NCBI GenBank assembly: GCA_903932145.1
Contig: CAIZFE010000112.1
Location: 1 to 35,168 of the forward strand
Reading direction: 5' to 3'
Source: an uncultured Rhodopila sp.
GTDB taxonomy: Bacteria; Pseudomonadota; Alphaproteobacteria; Acetobacterales; Acetobacteraceae
Length of the DNA: 35,168 nt
In this document: one piece after another, positions 8,436-16,927 of the stretch
How positions within the stretch are numbered: position 1 is the first letter of the stretch
Layout: each line of letters starts with the position of its first letter
Program-made: the position numbers and the translations under genes
Notes under the pieces: generated by a model
What the model saw: the letters and a program-made list of their open reading frames with translations, nothing else
Databases searched by the model: none
Told to the model about the DNA's origin: nothing

Positions 8436-9374
8436 ATGCACATTGCCGTCGTCATACCCGCCTTCAACGTTGCACCGTTTCTGCAAACCGCGATGCTGTC
8501 CGTGATAGGCCAAACGCACACCGATTGGTCGATGGTGGTCGTGGATGACGGTTCGACCGACAATACTGCAGCACTGACGGCGGAGTTCCCGGACGCGCGT
8601 ATCAGGCTGATCCGGCAGGACAATGCCGGTGTCTCCGCCGCCCGCAACCGAGGCATCGCGGCGTTCTTGCATGAGGCACCGGCGGCTCCGGACGCCTTCC
8701 TATTCCTAGATGGCGACGACTGGTTGGCCCCCGCGGCACTGGGTCGGCTGGCAGCGTCGCTGGAGGCCGCCCCTTGGGCCGCCGCCGCCTGTGCCCGGTA
8801 TGCTCGCGTTAATTTGATCGGCTCGTCATCTCCGCGATTGACCTCCTTGCCACCCGGCGGATGCCTGCTGGCCCGCCTGCTGACCGGCAACGTCTTCGCC
8901 AATGGCGGCCATCTGCTGATCCGGCGCGAGGCGATCGAGGCGGCCGGCCGGTTTCGCACCGACCTGTCCTACGGCGAGGACTGGGAATACTGGACCCGCG
9001 TGGCCATGCTGGGAGAGTTCGTGATCGATCGCTCGCGCCAGCCGGTGTTGTTCGTTCGGGAGCGCCCTGACGGGTCCTACCGCTCCAACGCCAGTAATGC
9101 CGCCGCATACCGGCCCGCGTTGGATGCCATTTTCGGGAATCCGGCCATCATAGATCGGTTGGGGGCCAGTCACATGGCCTGTCTGCGGCAGGCTGCGGAC
9201 GCGGAGGTGGAGTGGTCGGTCGGCCGCGAGTGGATCAGGCGCGGGAACCGGCGACTCGGACAATCCTGGCTTGGCCGCTCGTTCTGGCGGAACCCGAACC
9301 CGAAGCGCCTTGCGTTGATCGGATTGTCGTTCCTGCGATCCGGACCATTCCGGCCGTACGCAACGCCGGGATGA
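8436..9374 (+). CDS. Glycosyltransferase family 2 protein
   Basis: This encodes 312 residues with TAGGAGG just before the ATG. It is a GT-A fold enzyme. The N-terminus MHIAVVIPAFNVAPFLQTAM is followed by DDGSTDNT (residues 37-44, nucleotide-sugar binding), GVSAARNRG (65-73), the metal-binding LDGDDW (91-96) and the catalytic region GEDWEYW (181-187). It has no membrane segments, so it would act on the cytoplasmic face, adding a sugar to a lipid-linked or cell-surface glycan. The acceptor cannot be inferred. It stands alone between the grxD terminator and the cold-shock genes. Confidence 0.9.
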   Translation: MHIAVVIPAFNVAPFLQTAMLSVIGQTHTDWSMVVVDDGSTDNTAALTAEFPDARIRLIRQDNAGVSAARNRGIAAFLHEAPAAPDAFLFLDGDDWLAPAALGRLAASLEAAPWAAAACARYARVNLIGSSSPRLTSLPPGGCLLARLLTGNVFANGGHLLIRREAIEAAGRFRTDLSYGEDWEYWTRVAMLGEFVIDRSRQPVLFVRERPDGSYRSNASNAAAYRPALDAIFGNPAIIDRLGASHMACLRQAADAEVEWSVGREWIRRGNRRLGQSWLGRSFWRNPNPKRLALIGLSFLRSGPFRPYATPG

Positions 9375-9521
9375 CGCTTTGTTTTTTTGTTCATCGCCCC
9401 ACCACGATTGACTCATCGCCTGTATTCTGTGCCAACTATCCCGTGCAATCGTATTTTGGCTTGCCTTTCTGCGCTTCCGTCTTCGGGTGCCTCAGGAGGT
9501 CCAAAGACCCGATTGTCTTAA

Positions 9522-9545
9522 GCATCGTGTGATCTTACACGGTGC
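9522..9545 (+). promoter_or_regulatory. Leader hairpin in front of the first cold-shock gene
   Basis: GCATCGTGT (9522-9530) pairs with ACACGGTGC (9537-9545), with one G-T wobble and loop GATCTT. It ends 6 bases before the GGAGAAG ribosome site. It sits at the 3' end of a gene-free stretch of about 190 bases (9375-9567), which could be the long leader typical of cold-shock mRNAs. I could not place a convincing promoter there. Confidence 0.5.
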
Positions 9546-9567
9546 GTGGACGGAGAAGTACGCAGAC

Positions 9568-9771
9568 ATGGCTACCGGGACAGTCAAGTGGTTTAATACC
9601 ACAAAGGGTTATGGCTTCATCATGCCGCAGGACGGCGGCAAGGATGTGTTCGTGCACATCACTGCTGTTCAGGCCGCTGGCCTCCGTGGCCTCGATGAAG
9701 GACAAAAGGTGTCTTTCGACGTTGCGATGGAACGTGGAAAGTCGACCGCTACCAATCTGAAGCCGATGTAA
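9568..9771 (+). CDS. Cold-shock protein, CspA family (copy 1)
   Basis: This encodes 67 residues, the standard single-domain length. The start at 9568 is chosen because GGAGAAG lies 9 bases upstream and the protein then begins [10 protein letters not shown]; a longer in-frame opening at 9487 adds non-family residues. RNA-binding motifs RNP1 KGYGFI (13-18) and RNP2 VFVHI (27-31) are intact. Family knowledge: it binds single-stranded nucleic acid and acts as an RNA chaperone. It is a close paralogue of the gene at 9886, differing at roughly a dozen positions, mostly in the C-terminal half. Confidence 0.95.
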   Translation: MATGTVKWFNTTKGYGFIMPQDGGKDVFVHITAVQAAGLRGLDEGQKVSFDVAMERGKSTATNLKPM

Positions 9772-9774
9772 ACC

Positions 9775-9811
9775 GCGATCGTCCCGAACCAACTTGGCCA
9801 GGGACGATCGC
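9775..9811 (+). terminator. Hairpin directly after cold-shock gene 1
   Basis: GCGATCGTCCC (9775-9785) and GGGACGATCGC (9801-9811) form a perfect 11-bp stem with a 15-base loop, three bases after the stop codon. No T-tract follows, so it may be an attenuator or a 3'-end stabilising structure between the tandem csp genes. Confidence 0.5.
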
Positions 9812-9836
9812 TAGCGGCTGCTGACGACAGGATTAA

Positions 9837-9862
9837 ACGACCGGCTGAAAACAGCCGGTCGT
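9837..9862 (+). promoter_or_regulatory. Leader hairpin in front of the second cold-shock gene
   Basis: ACGACCGGCTG (9837-9847) and CAGCCGGTCGT (9852-9862) form a perfect 11-bp stem with an AAAA loop, ending 8 bases before AGGAGG (9871-9876). The placement mirrors the hairpin of copy 1, pointing to a shared regulatory role in ribosome access or mRNA stability. Confidence 0.6.
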
Positions 9863-9885
9863 CATCTTGCAGGAGGATAGAAACC

Positions 9886-10089
9886 ATGGCCGTCGGGACG
9901 GTTAAATGGTTCAACGCGACCAAAGGATATGGCTTCATTATGCCGCAAGATGGCGGCAAAGATGTGTTTGTGCACATCACCGCGGTCCAGGCCGCCGGCC
10001 TCAAGGGGCTGAACGATGGCCAAAAGGTCAGCTATGAAGTTGCGATGGAACGCGGCAAGGCTGCGGCGACCAACTTAAAGCTGGCTTAG
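9886..10089 (+). CDS. Cold-shock protein, CspA family (copy 2)
   Basis: This encodes 67 residues with a strong AGGAGG 9 bases before the ATG. RNP1 KGYGFI and RNP2 VFVHI are intact. Residues 1-40 match copy 1 almost exactly, and the C-terminal part differs (LKGLNDGQKVSYEV against [14 protein letters not shown]). The strong Shine-Dalgarno sequence suggests higher expression than copy 1. The tandem arrangement suggests local duplication. Silent differences are many, so the duplication is not very recent. Confidence 0.95.
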   Translation: MAVGTVKWFNATKGYGFIMPQDGGKDVFVHITAVQAAGLKGLNDGQKVSYEVAMERGKAAATNLKLA

Positions 10090-10181
10090 GCGCCCGCCGG
10101 TCCGATGGTTTTGCTGGTCCCGTTTCGGACGGTACCGTTTCCTGATTTGACCCGGCCCCTCGTCCGCAAGTGAGCCGGCCC

Positions 10182-11129
10182 ATGTTTTCATTGACTGAAC
10201 TGCAAGACGCGGCGGATCTCGTCCACGCGCATGCGCTGGTCACACCCCAGATCCAATGGCCCTTGCTCACCCAACGATCGGGGGCCGATGTGTGGGTCAA
10301 ACACGAAAATCACCTGCCAACCGGCGCCTTCAAAGTGCGCGGCGGAGTCGTGTTCGCGGAACGCCAGGCCCGCGAGGGCACCGGACGCGGTCTGATCTCC
10401 GCGACACGCGGCAATCACGGCCAGTCGCTCGCCTGGGCGGGAAGCCGATTCGGCCTGAAGGTCACCGTCATCGTTCCCCGGGGCAACAGCCCGGAGAAGA
10501 ATGCCGCGATGGCGGCGCTTGGTGCCACGGTGATCGAGCATGGCACCGATTTTGAGGAAGCCCGCGAGGAGGCGCATCGCCGAGCCGCTGCCGAGGATCG
10601 GGTGTTCGTCCCGTCCTTCGCGCCCGACCTGGTGAAGGGTGTCGCGACCTACGCGTTCGAACTGTTTCAGGCCGTCCCGGATATCGACGCCGTGTATGTG
10701 CCAATCGGCCTGGGGTCCGGGATTTGCGGCACCATCCTGGCGCGCGACCTGTTGGGGCTGAAAACGAAGGTAATCGGTGTGCAGAGCACCGGAGCCGATT
10801 GCTACGCACAATCCTTTGCCGCCGGCCATCTGGTTCCCGGGAATCGGGCTGACACCATGGCCGACGGGATCGCGGTGCGACAGCCGGATGCGGAGGCACT
10901 GCGCATCATCCTTGGCGGCGCCGACCGAATCGTCACCGTCACCGACCAACAAATCGCGGCGGCGATCGCTGCCTATTGGACCGACACCCATAATCTGGTC
11001 GAGGGCGCGGGCGCGGCACCGTTGGCGGCTCTGATTCAGGACGCTGCGGCGTTGCGCGGCAAACGGGTGGCTCTGATCGCCAGCGGGGGCAATATTGATT
11101 TGGCGTTGTTCCGTTCCCGGGTGGTCTGA
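10182..11129 (+). CDS. Threonine/serine dehydratase-like PLP enzyme (fold type II)
   Basis: This encodes 315 residues from ATG 10182 (a GTG at 10170 is also in frame; neither has a clear ribosome site). The PLP lysine is Lys51 in LPTGAFKVRGG. The substrate-carboxylate loop is ATRGNHGQS, and the phosphate-binding glycine loop is GLGSGICGT. The C-terminal SGGNIDLALF segment is typical of the catabolic threonine dehydratase and serine racemase group. There is no C-terminal ACT regulatory domain, so it is not the feedback-controlled biosynthetic IlvA. The likely reaction is threonine to 2-oxobutanoate plus ammonia, but hydroxyaspartate dehydratase or a racemase role cannot be excluded. Confidence 0.85.
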   Translation: MFSLTELQDAADLVHAHALVTPQIQWPLLTQRSGADVWVKHENHLPTGAFKVRGGVVFAERQAREGTGRGLISATRGNHGQSLAWAGSRFGLKVTVIVPRGNSPEKNAAMAALGATVIEHGTDFEEAREEAHRRAAAEDRVFVPSFAPDLVKGVATYAFELFQAVPDIDAVYVPIGLGSGICGTILARDLLGLKTKVIGVQSTGADCYAQSFAAGHLVPGNRADTMADGIAVRQPDAEALRIILGGADRIVTVTDQQIAAAIAAYWTDTHNLVEGAGAAPLAALIQDAAALRGKRVALIASGGNIDLALFRSRVV

Positions 11130-11367
11130 ACGCCATGAAGCCGTGCCGGCATGGCGAAGCCCCCTGCCCTGATGCGTTAGGGATTGCCGTGACCCGGCAG
11201 ACCTGAAACCGGATCAAATGTCGTGTTTCGTTACCTGAAGGCGCTCGTATTCATGCATGTTCACACTATGTTACGTCATGCCGGTGCGGCACGATCTAAA
11301 TAGGTATCTGGTTGGATCATCGTCTGATCGTTAAGCTGGCTTCGGATTTTTTGTGGGAACCTGTCAC

Positions 11368-11946
11368 ATGACTCGCGCGCATTCCGTTATCGGGGTTGTT
11401 TCGGTCCTGGCGCTCAGCGCCTGCGCGGTCGCGCCGCCGCAGGGTCCCAGTGTCATGGCATTGCCGGCTCAGGGCAAAACTTTTGAGGCATTCCAGCAGG
11501 ATGATGGAACCTGCCGCGGCTATGCGTCGCAGCAAACCGGCGGAGCGTCGGCGGCGGAGGCAGCCAACAACAGTGCCGTGGGCAGCGCCGTGCTCGGCAC
11601 CGCGCTTGGCGCGGGTGTTGGCGCGGCGCTGGGTTCTGTCGGCGGCGCGATGGGTGCTGGTGCGGCGATCGGCGGGGCAACGGGCCTGCTCGCCGGCAGC
11701 GCGATCGGAGCCGGCAATGCGCAAGCGGCGGGGGGCAATGTCCAGGCGCGCTACGACACCGCCTATACCCAGTGCATGTATTCCCGCGGCAACACCGTGC
11801 AGAGCGCCCCTGGCGGTTATGCCGGCGGCTATCCTCCCGGATACTATCCGGGTCCGTATTATGGTCCGGGTTATGTCGGCCCGGCGGTCGTGGTCGGCGG
11901 CGGTTGGGGCTACGGTTGGCGCGGCGGCTATGGACGCCGTTGGTAG
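11368..11946 (+). CDS. Glycine-zipper (YMGG-like) lipoprotein
   Basis: This encodes 192 residues from ATG 11368 (a GTG at 11353 is in frame but would spoil the signal peptide). The lipobox LSAC gives a lipidated Cys19. Residues about 66-116 are a glycine zipper: AVGSAVLGTALGAGVGAALG continues with repeated GxxxG spacing, the kind of helix that packs or inserts in membranes. The C-terminus is Gly/Tyr/Pro rich (GYPPGYYPGPYYGPG, WGYGWRGGYGRRW). It is probably an outer-membrane or periplasmic lipoprotein. Family knowledge gives no defined function. About 230 bases without a gene precede it. Confidence 0.8.
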   Translation: MTRAHSVIGVVSVLALSACAVAPPQGPSVMALPAQGKTFEAFQQDDGTCRGYASQQTGGASAAEAANNSAVGSAVLGTALGAGVGAALGSVGGAMGAGAAIGGATGLLAGSAIGAGNAQAAGGNVQARYDTAYTQCMYSRGNTVQSAPGGYAGGYPPGYYPGPYYGPGYVGPAVVVGGGWGYGWRGGYGRRW

Positions 11947-12120
11947 GCCGAACGCCTTCGTCGTCATTCCCGGGTGACACCACATCCGGTTCGTATCGAT
12001 TGAGCCGCCAGTTGGACGCCAATTTTGGCGTTCGTTCCGCGGCTCAACTGTTTTGAACAGTCGGCAATCTTTTGATCGGCTCGCAGCCGCCGTTGATGTT
12101 GACGTAATGCCATTCCACGC

Positions 12121-12190
12121 CCCGCTTGTCCGAGCCACCTAAGACTCGACGGTGCCGCGACCGGTGGCCCGGACAAGCCGGGCCATGACC
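12121..12190. repeat. Interspersed palindromic repeat (REP-like), copy 1
   Basis: CCCGCTTGTCCGAGCCACCT (12121-12140) is an inverted, slightly diverged copy of AGGTGGCCCGGACAAGCCGGG-type sequence, found here as GGTGGCCCGGACAAGCCGGG (12163-12182) and followed by CCATGACC. Inside the right arm GGCCCGG and CCGGGCC form a perfect stem. The same paired structure occurs at 13949-14012. It lies in the 12-kb intergenic stretch downstream of the lipoprotein gene (11947-12283), which otherwise holds no gene I can support. Confidence 0.75.
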
Positions 12191-12283
12191 ACAAAGGCCC
12201 AGCGGCGGACTTAACAGCCGCTGGTGTAACTGACCGTTCCGTGCCCGAACATTTTCGGGCACAGAGCATTGAAGGCGCTGCGT

Positions 12284-12811
12284 TCAGCCTTCCGGCGGTG
12301 CCACGGTAATCGGTATTTCACGCGCTTCCGGCTGGTCGCCCAGACCTGGAGTCCGGTGATCGTTCCGTTGCTCGCCGTCGTCCTGGTCGCCCTGGCCGTC
12401 CTCGTTGCCCTGGAACCCATCACCCTGCTGAAAGCCCCGGCGCTGGTTGCCCTGCGGGTGCTGTTGTTGCTGCTGCGGGGCCTGGCCGCCCTGACCTTGC
12501 TGCTGCGCCTGGTTCATCGCGTTCAGGATACGGAAGTAATGTTCCGCGTGCTGGAAGAACGCCTCGGCTGTTACCCGGTCGCCACTGCTTGTGGCGTCCC
12601 GGCCAAGCTGCAGGTATTTCTCGAACAACTGCTGGGCGGTGCCGCGGACGCGGATTTCCGGCCCGTTGCTGTCGAAAACATGGTTGCGATTCAGCGGAAC
12701 GCCGCCGCCCGAATGATGGCGAACCACCGGCCCACCGCCACCGCCGCCCGACCCACCACCGCCACCGCCGCCTGAGCGATGATTGCGGCCACGCATGCGC
12801 TTCATGTTCAT
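12284..12811 (-). CDS. DUF4167 domain-containing protein
   Basis: This encodes 175 residues from ATG 12811 (MNMKRMRGRNHRSGGG); an in-frame ATG at 12835 is an alternative and neither has a good ribosome site. The basic start KRMRGRNHR, a glycine-rich linker and then NRNHVFDSNGPEIRVRGTAQ, continuing QLFEKYLQLGRDATSSGDRV, are the hallmark of DUF4167. The C-terminus is low-complexity, rich in Gln, Asn, Gly and Asp. It has no assigned function; the basic Gly-rich N-terminus suggests RNA binding (inference). In alphaproteobacteria this family is commonly found just after prfA-prmC, as here. Confidence 0.9.
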   Translation of the reverse strand: MNMKRMRGRNHRSGGGGGGGSGGGGGGPVVRHHSGGGVPLNRNHVFDSNGPEIRVRGTAQQLFEKYLQLGRDATSSGDRVTAEAFFQHAEHYFRILNAMNQAQQQGQGGQAPQQQQQHPQGNQRRGFQQGDGFQGNEDGQGDQDDGEQRNDHRTPGLGDQPEAREIPITVAPPEG

Positions 12812-13028
12812 ACTAATGCCGTCGTGCTTTCCCATTGTCGGTGGACCGTCAGGAATGTGGGGCACACACTAGGGGAGTTCCCGGGTTATTCCCTCGGCCA
12901 ACCACGTTCCATCAGCGTTGATGATGGCACATGAAGGATTCCAAAAACTGGACCTTCACGACCCGGGGCGCTGCCGCGCAGCACCCCTGCCATCCATTGA
13001 TCGTACACGCCTCGAACGACCCTGCCAA

Positions 13029-13883
13029 TCAGTTTCTTGTGCGATTCGCCCGGGTCAAGACAATCGCACGAGATATGCTGGCCAAATCGAGCCAAAGTGA
13101 CGTCTCGAAACCCGCGTCCCCCGCCAGATCGTCCACATGATGGGCCTGCCCGACGCCGAGTTCAAGGATTGCGGCTCCGGTTGGCTCCAGATGGCGCGAT
13201 AACAGTGGTATGATCACCCGATAGGCATCGTAGCCATCCCTGCCCCCATCGAGCGCGGTCCGCGGCTCGTGATCGGCAACCTCCGGCATCAAGGTGTCGA
13301 TATCGCCTGCCGGAATGTAGGGTGGATTGGAGATGATCAGGTCGAAGTGCCCGCATAGGGCGTTGGTCCAATCCCCGGCTATGAAAGCGGATCGGCCGGT
13401 TAAACCCAGGGTGGCGGCATTGGCTTTGGCCAGGGCAGCGGCGGCCGGCGAAAGGTCGAGACCAATCCCGAACGCGGCCGGAAATTCCGTCAACAGTGCC
13501 AGCAGCAGGCAACCGGTGCCGGTGCCGAGGTCGAGGATTCTACGCGGTGGCGGACGATTGGCGAAGCTTGCCAGGGCCGCCTCGATCAGCGTTTCCGAAT
13601 CGGGGCGCGGGATCAGTGTTGCCGTGGAAACCCGGAAATCCAGACTCCAGAACTCGCGATGGCCGACAATAAGGGCCAGCGGTTCACGGGCGATCCGGCG
13701 GGTCAGCAACGCTTCGTATGCGACCGAGTCGATCAGGCGATCCGGGTCGCGGATGAGATCCTCCCGCGTGAGGCCGAGCGTGAAGGCGAGTAGGATGCGC
13801 GCCTCCAGCCGCGGATTGTCCGCAATTCCGTCCAGGCGGGCCGCACCGTCGCGAATCGCCCGGGCGACTGTGGTGGAGGTCAT
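13029..13883 (-). CDS. prmC: Release factor glutamine methyltransferase PrmC (HemK)
   Basis: This encodes 284 residues from ATG 13883 (MTSTTVARAIRDG). The reading frame stays open to 14042, but that extension is only translation of the repeat element at 13949-14012. PrmC methylates the Gln of the GGQ motif in release factors. SAM motif I is DLGTGTGCLLLAL (118-130) and the catalytic NPPY is at 186-189. RPDSETLIEAAL (93-104) is the usual linker after the N-terminal helical domain. It lies downstream of prfA, its substrate, but about 200 bases away with a palindromic repeat between them. Confidence 0.95.
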   Translation of the reverse strand: MTSTTVARAIRDGAARLDGIADNPRLEARILLAFTLGLTREDLIRDPDRLIDSVAYEALLTRRIAREPLALIVGHREFWSLDFRVSTATLIPRPDSETLIEAALASFANRPPPRRILDLGTGTGCLLLALLTEFPAAFGIGLDLSPAAAALAKANAATLGLTGRSAFIAGDWTNALCGHFDLIISNPPYIPAGDIDTLMPEVADHEPRTALDGGRDGYDAYRVIIPLLSRHLEPTGAAILELGVGQAHHVDDLAGDAGFETSLWLDLASISRAIVLTRANRTRN

Positions 13884-13948
13884 GTCACGGTTGGCTGACA
13901 GTCGTGCCTGTCCGCCTTGATCGTGTCTGTCGCCTTCCGTCGTCATCG

Positions 13949-14012
13949 CCCGGCTTGTCCGGCCACCTATCGCGACACCGCCAGGCCACAGGTGGCCCGG
14001 ACAAGCCGGGCC
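13949..14012. repeat. Interspersed palindromic repeat (REP-like), copy 2
   Basis: CCCGGCTTGTCCGGCCACCT (13949-13968) and AGGTGGCCCGGACAAGCCGG (13990-14009, followed by GCCATG) are near-perfect inverted copies separated by 21 bases. They match copy 1 at 12121-12190 in arm sequence and layout. The element lies between prfA and prmC, where its mRNA would form a long hairpin. Confidence 0.8.
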
Positions 14013-14081
14013 ATGCCAATGAGGGGGAGACGGTGTGCCCACCTGAAGCGATTATTCCCGGACGCCTCCCATCGCCCGCCC

Positions 14082-15137
14082 TCATTCCTCAGCGGCCAAC
14101 CGAGCGGCCTGATCTTCAGCGGTCAGGGCATCGACGAACTCGTCGAGGTCGCCCTGCATCACCCGGTCGATCTTGTAGAGCGTCAGGTTGATCCGATGAT
14201 CGGACACCCGGCCCTGCGGAAAATTGTAGGTGCGGATGCGCTCGCTGCGATCCCCCGTCCCGACCTGCGACTTGCGGTCGGCCGATCGCGTGGCGGCGAG
14301 GCTGGACCGCTGCGCCTCATAGATGCGCGACCGCAGAATCTTCATCGCCTTGGCGCGGTTTTTATGCTGGCTGCGTTCCTCCTGCATCGCTACGACAGTG
14401 CCGGTCGGGATGTGGGTGATCCGCACCGCGCTTTCGGTCTTGTTGACGTGCTGGCCGCCGGCGCCGGACGCGCGATAGACGTCAATCTTCAGGTCGTCCT
14501 CGTTGATCTGGACATCGACTTCCTCGGCTTCCGGCAAGACGGCGACGGTGACGGTCGAGGTATGGATGCGGCCCTGGCTTTCCGTGGCCGGCACGCGTTG
14601 CACGCGATGCACGCCGGATTCGTATTTCAAACGCGCGAACACGTTGCGGCCGTTGACTTCGGCGGAGGCTTCCTTGATGCCGCCGAGACCGGTGTCGCCA
14701 TACTCCAGTATTTCGAACTTCCAGCCTTTGCTGTCGGCATACTTCTGATACATCGCGAACAGTTCAGCGGCGAACAGGCCAGCCTCGTCACCGCCGGCAG
14801 CCGGGCGGATTTCCAGGATGGCGGAGCGGGCGTCGGCTTCGTCCTTCGGCAGCAGCGACAACCGGATTTCGTGTTCCAGCGCCGGGATTTGCTTCGTCAA
14901 TTCCGCTAGCTCGTCAGAGGCGAGCAGCATCAGATCAGGATCGTTCAGCAATAGCTTGAGGCTTTCCTGCGAGCGTTCCGCAGCGCGCAGGTCGCCGATT
15001 CGGGTCACCACGGGTTCGATCTCGGACAGTTCCCTGGAGGCTTTGACATAAGCCTCGCCGGAAATGCCTTCGGACAGCATCGCCCGCAGTTCCTCGGCGC
15101 GGGCGGCGATGCGGTCGAGTTTGAATGCGAGGCTCAT
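14082..15137 (-). CDS. prfA: Peptide chain release factor 1
   Basis: This encodes 351 residues. RF1 reads UAA and UAG stops. The recognition tripeptide is PAT at 183-185 in [13 protein letters not shown], and the peptidyl-hydrolysis motif GGQ is at 227-229 in [19 protein letters not shown]. The N-terminal domain is a helical bundle and [13 protein letters not shown] (111-123) is typical. The ATG overlaps the hisS stop by four bases (ATGA), so it is translationally coupled to hisS. Gln228 is the methylation target of PrmC, encoded downstream. Confidence 0.97.
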   Translation of the reverse strand: MSLAFKLDRIAARAEELRAMLSEGISGEAYVKASRELSEIEPVVTRIGDLRAAERSQESLKLLLNDPDLMLLASDELAELTKQIPALEHEIRLSLLPKDEADARSAILEIRPAAGGDEAGLFAAELFAMYQKYADSKGWKFEILEYGDTGLGGIKEASAEVNGRNVFARLKYESGVHRVQRVPATESQGRIHTSTVTVAVLPEAEEVDVQINEDDLKIDVYRASGAGGQHVNKTESAVRITHIPTGTVVAMQEERSQHKNRAKAMKILRSRIYEAQRSSLAATRSADRKSQVGTGDRSERIRTYNFPQGRVSDHRINLTLYKIDRVMQGDLDEFVDALTAEDQAARLAAEE

Positions 15138-16369
15138 TTCAGGCGCGACGGGATATGGGCGAAGGGAACAGCGTCCTGGGTGCCGTTGGTTAGGTCCTTT
15201 ATCTGTGCGACTCCGTTGGCGATGTCGTCATCGCCCAGAATGACAGCGGCGCGGGCGCCGGCCTTGTTCGCCCGCTCCATCCGTCGCTTCAGGTTCCCCC
15301 GATATGACATCTCCGCTCGGATTCCGTTGGCGCGGAGAGCTTGCAGGATGTCGATCGCGGTTGCCTCCGCCGCGTCGCCGATCGGGATAACGGCGACGGG
15401 TGTTGGCGCCGGAGGGGCTGTTTCCATCAGCATAGACAGGCGCTCGATCCCGGCGGCCCAGCCGACGGCGGGGGTCATCGGGCCGCCCATTTCGGCGACC
15501 AACCCGTCGTAGCGGCCACCCGCCATGACCGTGCCTTGCGAGCCCAGCTTGGAGGTGACGAACTCGAACGCCGTGTGGCCGTAGTAGTCGAGGCCGCGCA
15601 CGATACGCGGATTTTCAACGAACGGGACGCGGAAGCGGGTCAGGTGGTCTTGCAGCTTGGCGTAGAAGGCGGACGCGGAGTCGGTCAGGTACGGCGCGAT
15701 GGTCGGCGCGCCGGCGACAATGCGGCGGTCGGCGTCTTCCTTGCTGTCCAGGATGCGCATCGGGTTGCGCTCCAACCGGTTCAGGCTGTCCGGCGACAGG
15801 GCGGCTTTGTGGTCGGTGAAGTAGCCGACCAGCGCCGTCCGGTAGGCGTCGCGGCTTTCCTTGTCGCCGAGGGTGTTGAGTTCCAGCACCGTATCGTCGG
15901 AGACACCGAGCGCTTTCAGGATGTCCCAGCCGCAGGAGATAACTTCCGCGTCGGCCAGCGGTTCGGCCGGCCCGATCAGTTCCGTGCCGATCTGGTGGAA
16001 CTGGCGGTAGCGGCCCTTCTGCGGACGCTCGTACCGGAACATCGGGCCGGCGTAGAACACCTTCTGCGGCAACGACTGCGTCAGCCCGTTGCTGACCAGC
16101 GCTCGGCAGACACCGGCGGTGCCTTCAGGGCGGAGCGTGATGGACTCGCCGCCTCGGTCGTCGAAGCTGTACATCTCTTTGGTGACGACGTCCGAGGTTT
16201 CGCCGAGCGTGCGGGAGAACACGCGGGTGTCCTCGAAGATGGGGGTGATCCATTCGTCGAAGCCATAGGTCGCGGCCACGCGGCGGGCGGTGTCCGCGAC
16301 GCGGTGGAAGCGGCGTTGTTCCTCGCCGATGAGGTCATGCGTGCCGCGGGCGGGCTGGAGAGCGCTCAA
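15134..16369 (-). CDS. hisS: Histidyl-tRNA synthetase
   Basis: This encodes 411 residues. It is a class II aminoacyl-tRNA synthetase charging tRNA-His. Motif 1 lies near the N-terminus ([20 protein letters not shown]). Motif 2 is [19 protein letters not shown], and the histidine-specific segment is [12 protein letters not shown]. Motif 3 is [14 protein letters not shown]. An anticodon-binding domain ends the protein. It is the first gene after the toxin-antitoxin island and heads the hisS-prfA-prmC run. In related gene orders as I recall them, hisS follows ispG directly, so the island interrupts this series. Confidence 0.96.
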   Translation of the reverse strand: MSALQPARGTHDLIGEEQRRFHRVADTARRVAATYGFDEWITPIFEDTRVFSRTLGETSDVVTKEMYSFDDRGGESITLRPEGTAGVCRALVSNGLTQSLPQKVFYAGPMFRYERPQKGRYRQFHQIGTELIGPAEPLADAEVISCGWDILKALGVSDDTVLELNTLGDKESRDAYRTALVGYFTDHKAALSPDSLNRLERNPMRILDSKEDADRRIVAGAPTIAPYLTDSASAFYAKLQDHLTRFRVPFVENPRIVRGLDYYGHTAFEFVTSKLGSQGTVMAGGRYDGLVAEMGGPMTPAVGWAAGIERLSMLMETAPPAPTPVAVIPIGDAAEATAIDILQALRANGIRAEMSYRGNLKRRMERANKAGARAAVILGDDDIANGVAQIKDLTNGTQDAVPFAHIPSRLK

Positions 16370-16452
16370 CGTTGGGTCCTTGGTCCTGGTCCCCGGTTAT
16401 ATAGGCCGGGGAGGGGCGGCAAGCTACTCGGGTGGCCGGGGGATGCAAGGGA

Positions 16453-16599
16453 TTAGGCGGGTTCGATGCCGTGATCGCGCAGCCGGTAGCCGAGTGTTAT
16501 GTGCCAAGCGGTCATGACATTGTCAGCATCCTCGGCGGTTGCCTGACCAACCCGGTAGAGATCGAGGAACGTTGGAGGCTGCGCGGTCGCTTCAGACAC
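16453..16599 (-). pseudogene. Internally deleted third copy of the partner (antitoxin-like) gene
   Basis: This is a 48-codon frame from GTG 16599. Its start VSEATAQPPTFLDLYRVGQA continues TAEDADNVMTAWH and matches the N-terminus of the two intact partners (for example TFFDLFLEGEATADAADDFI). It then jumps to LGYRLRDHGIEPA, which matches their C-terminus (LGHWLRARGVDPA). About 60 central residues are missing, without a frame change. Its GTG overlaps the stop of the preceding partner gene by the same 8-nt GTGTCTGA that joins toxin and partner elsewhere. That suggests a toxin gene once lay here and was removed in the same deletion history. It is probably non-functional. Confidence 0.75.
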
Positions 16600-16927
16600 C
16601 CTGCCCCGCCCAATGCGACAGCGCCCAGATCGCGCTACGATCCTGCGGATTTGAGCGGTTCCGCATGTCGTCCAGATATCGGTTCACCGCTTCACGCAGC
16701 GGTTGGTGCAGGCGGCGAGAGTTCAGAATGACCGGCAAAGCCCGCGCATCCATCACCCAGACGGCATATTCGTCCCCAGTCAGGCCCAGGAATGCGGATA
16801 GCGGCATGTGGAAACCGTCCTCGGACTCATGCCAGGCACCCACGAAATCGTCGATCGCCTCTTCCGATCGCTGACCTTCGGCGTAAAGATCGAAGAACGA
16901 GGCGGTCCTGTTGCAAACGTCAGACAC
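16592..16927 (-). CDS. Partner (putative antitoxin/immunity) of the E3-like toxin, unit 1
   Basis: This encodes 111 residues from GTG 16927; an in-frame ATG at 16942 lies inside the toxin gene. The GTG is preferred because it sits at the same place as in unit 2, overlapping the toxin stop as GTGTCTGA. Conserved with the unit 2 partner are SFFDLYAEGQ, the acidic EEAIDDFVGAWHE, LSAFLGLTGDEYAVWVMD, LPVILNSRR and a C-terminal WALSHW. It has no DNA-binding motif, so protein-protein inhibition is more likely than repression (inference). It does not resemble the colicin E3 immunity protein as I know it. It ends three residues earlier than the unit 2 partner, at a TGA overlapping the remnant gene. 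Confidence 0.8.
   Translation of the reverse strand: MSDVCNRTASFFDLYAEGQRSEEAIDDFVGAWHESEDGFHMPLSAFLGLTGDEYAVWVMDARALPVILNSRRLHQPLREAVNRYLDDMRNRSNPQDRSAIWALSHWAGQGV

Noticed and set aside
9487..9567. Longer start for cold-shock protein 1
   Set aside because: The extra 27 residues are not family-like; the ATG at 9568 has a good ribosome site and gives the same length as copy 2.
13884..14042. N-terminal extension of PrmC by 53 residues
   Set aside because: The extension is translation of the palindromic repeat; PrmC homologues begin near MTSTTVARAIRDG.
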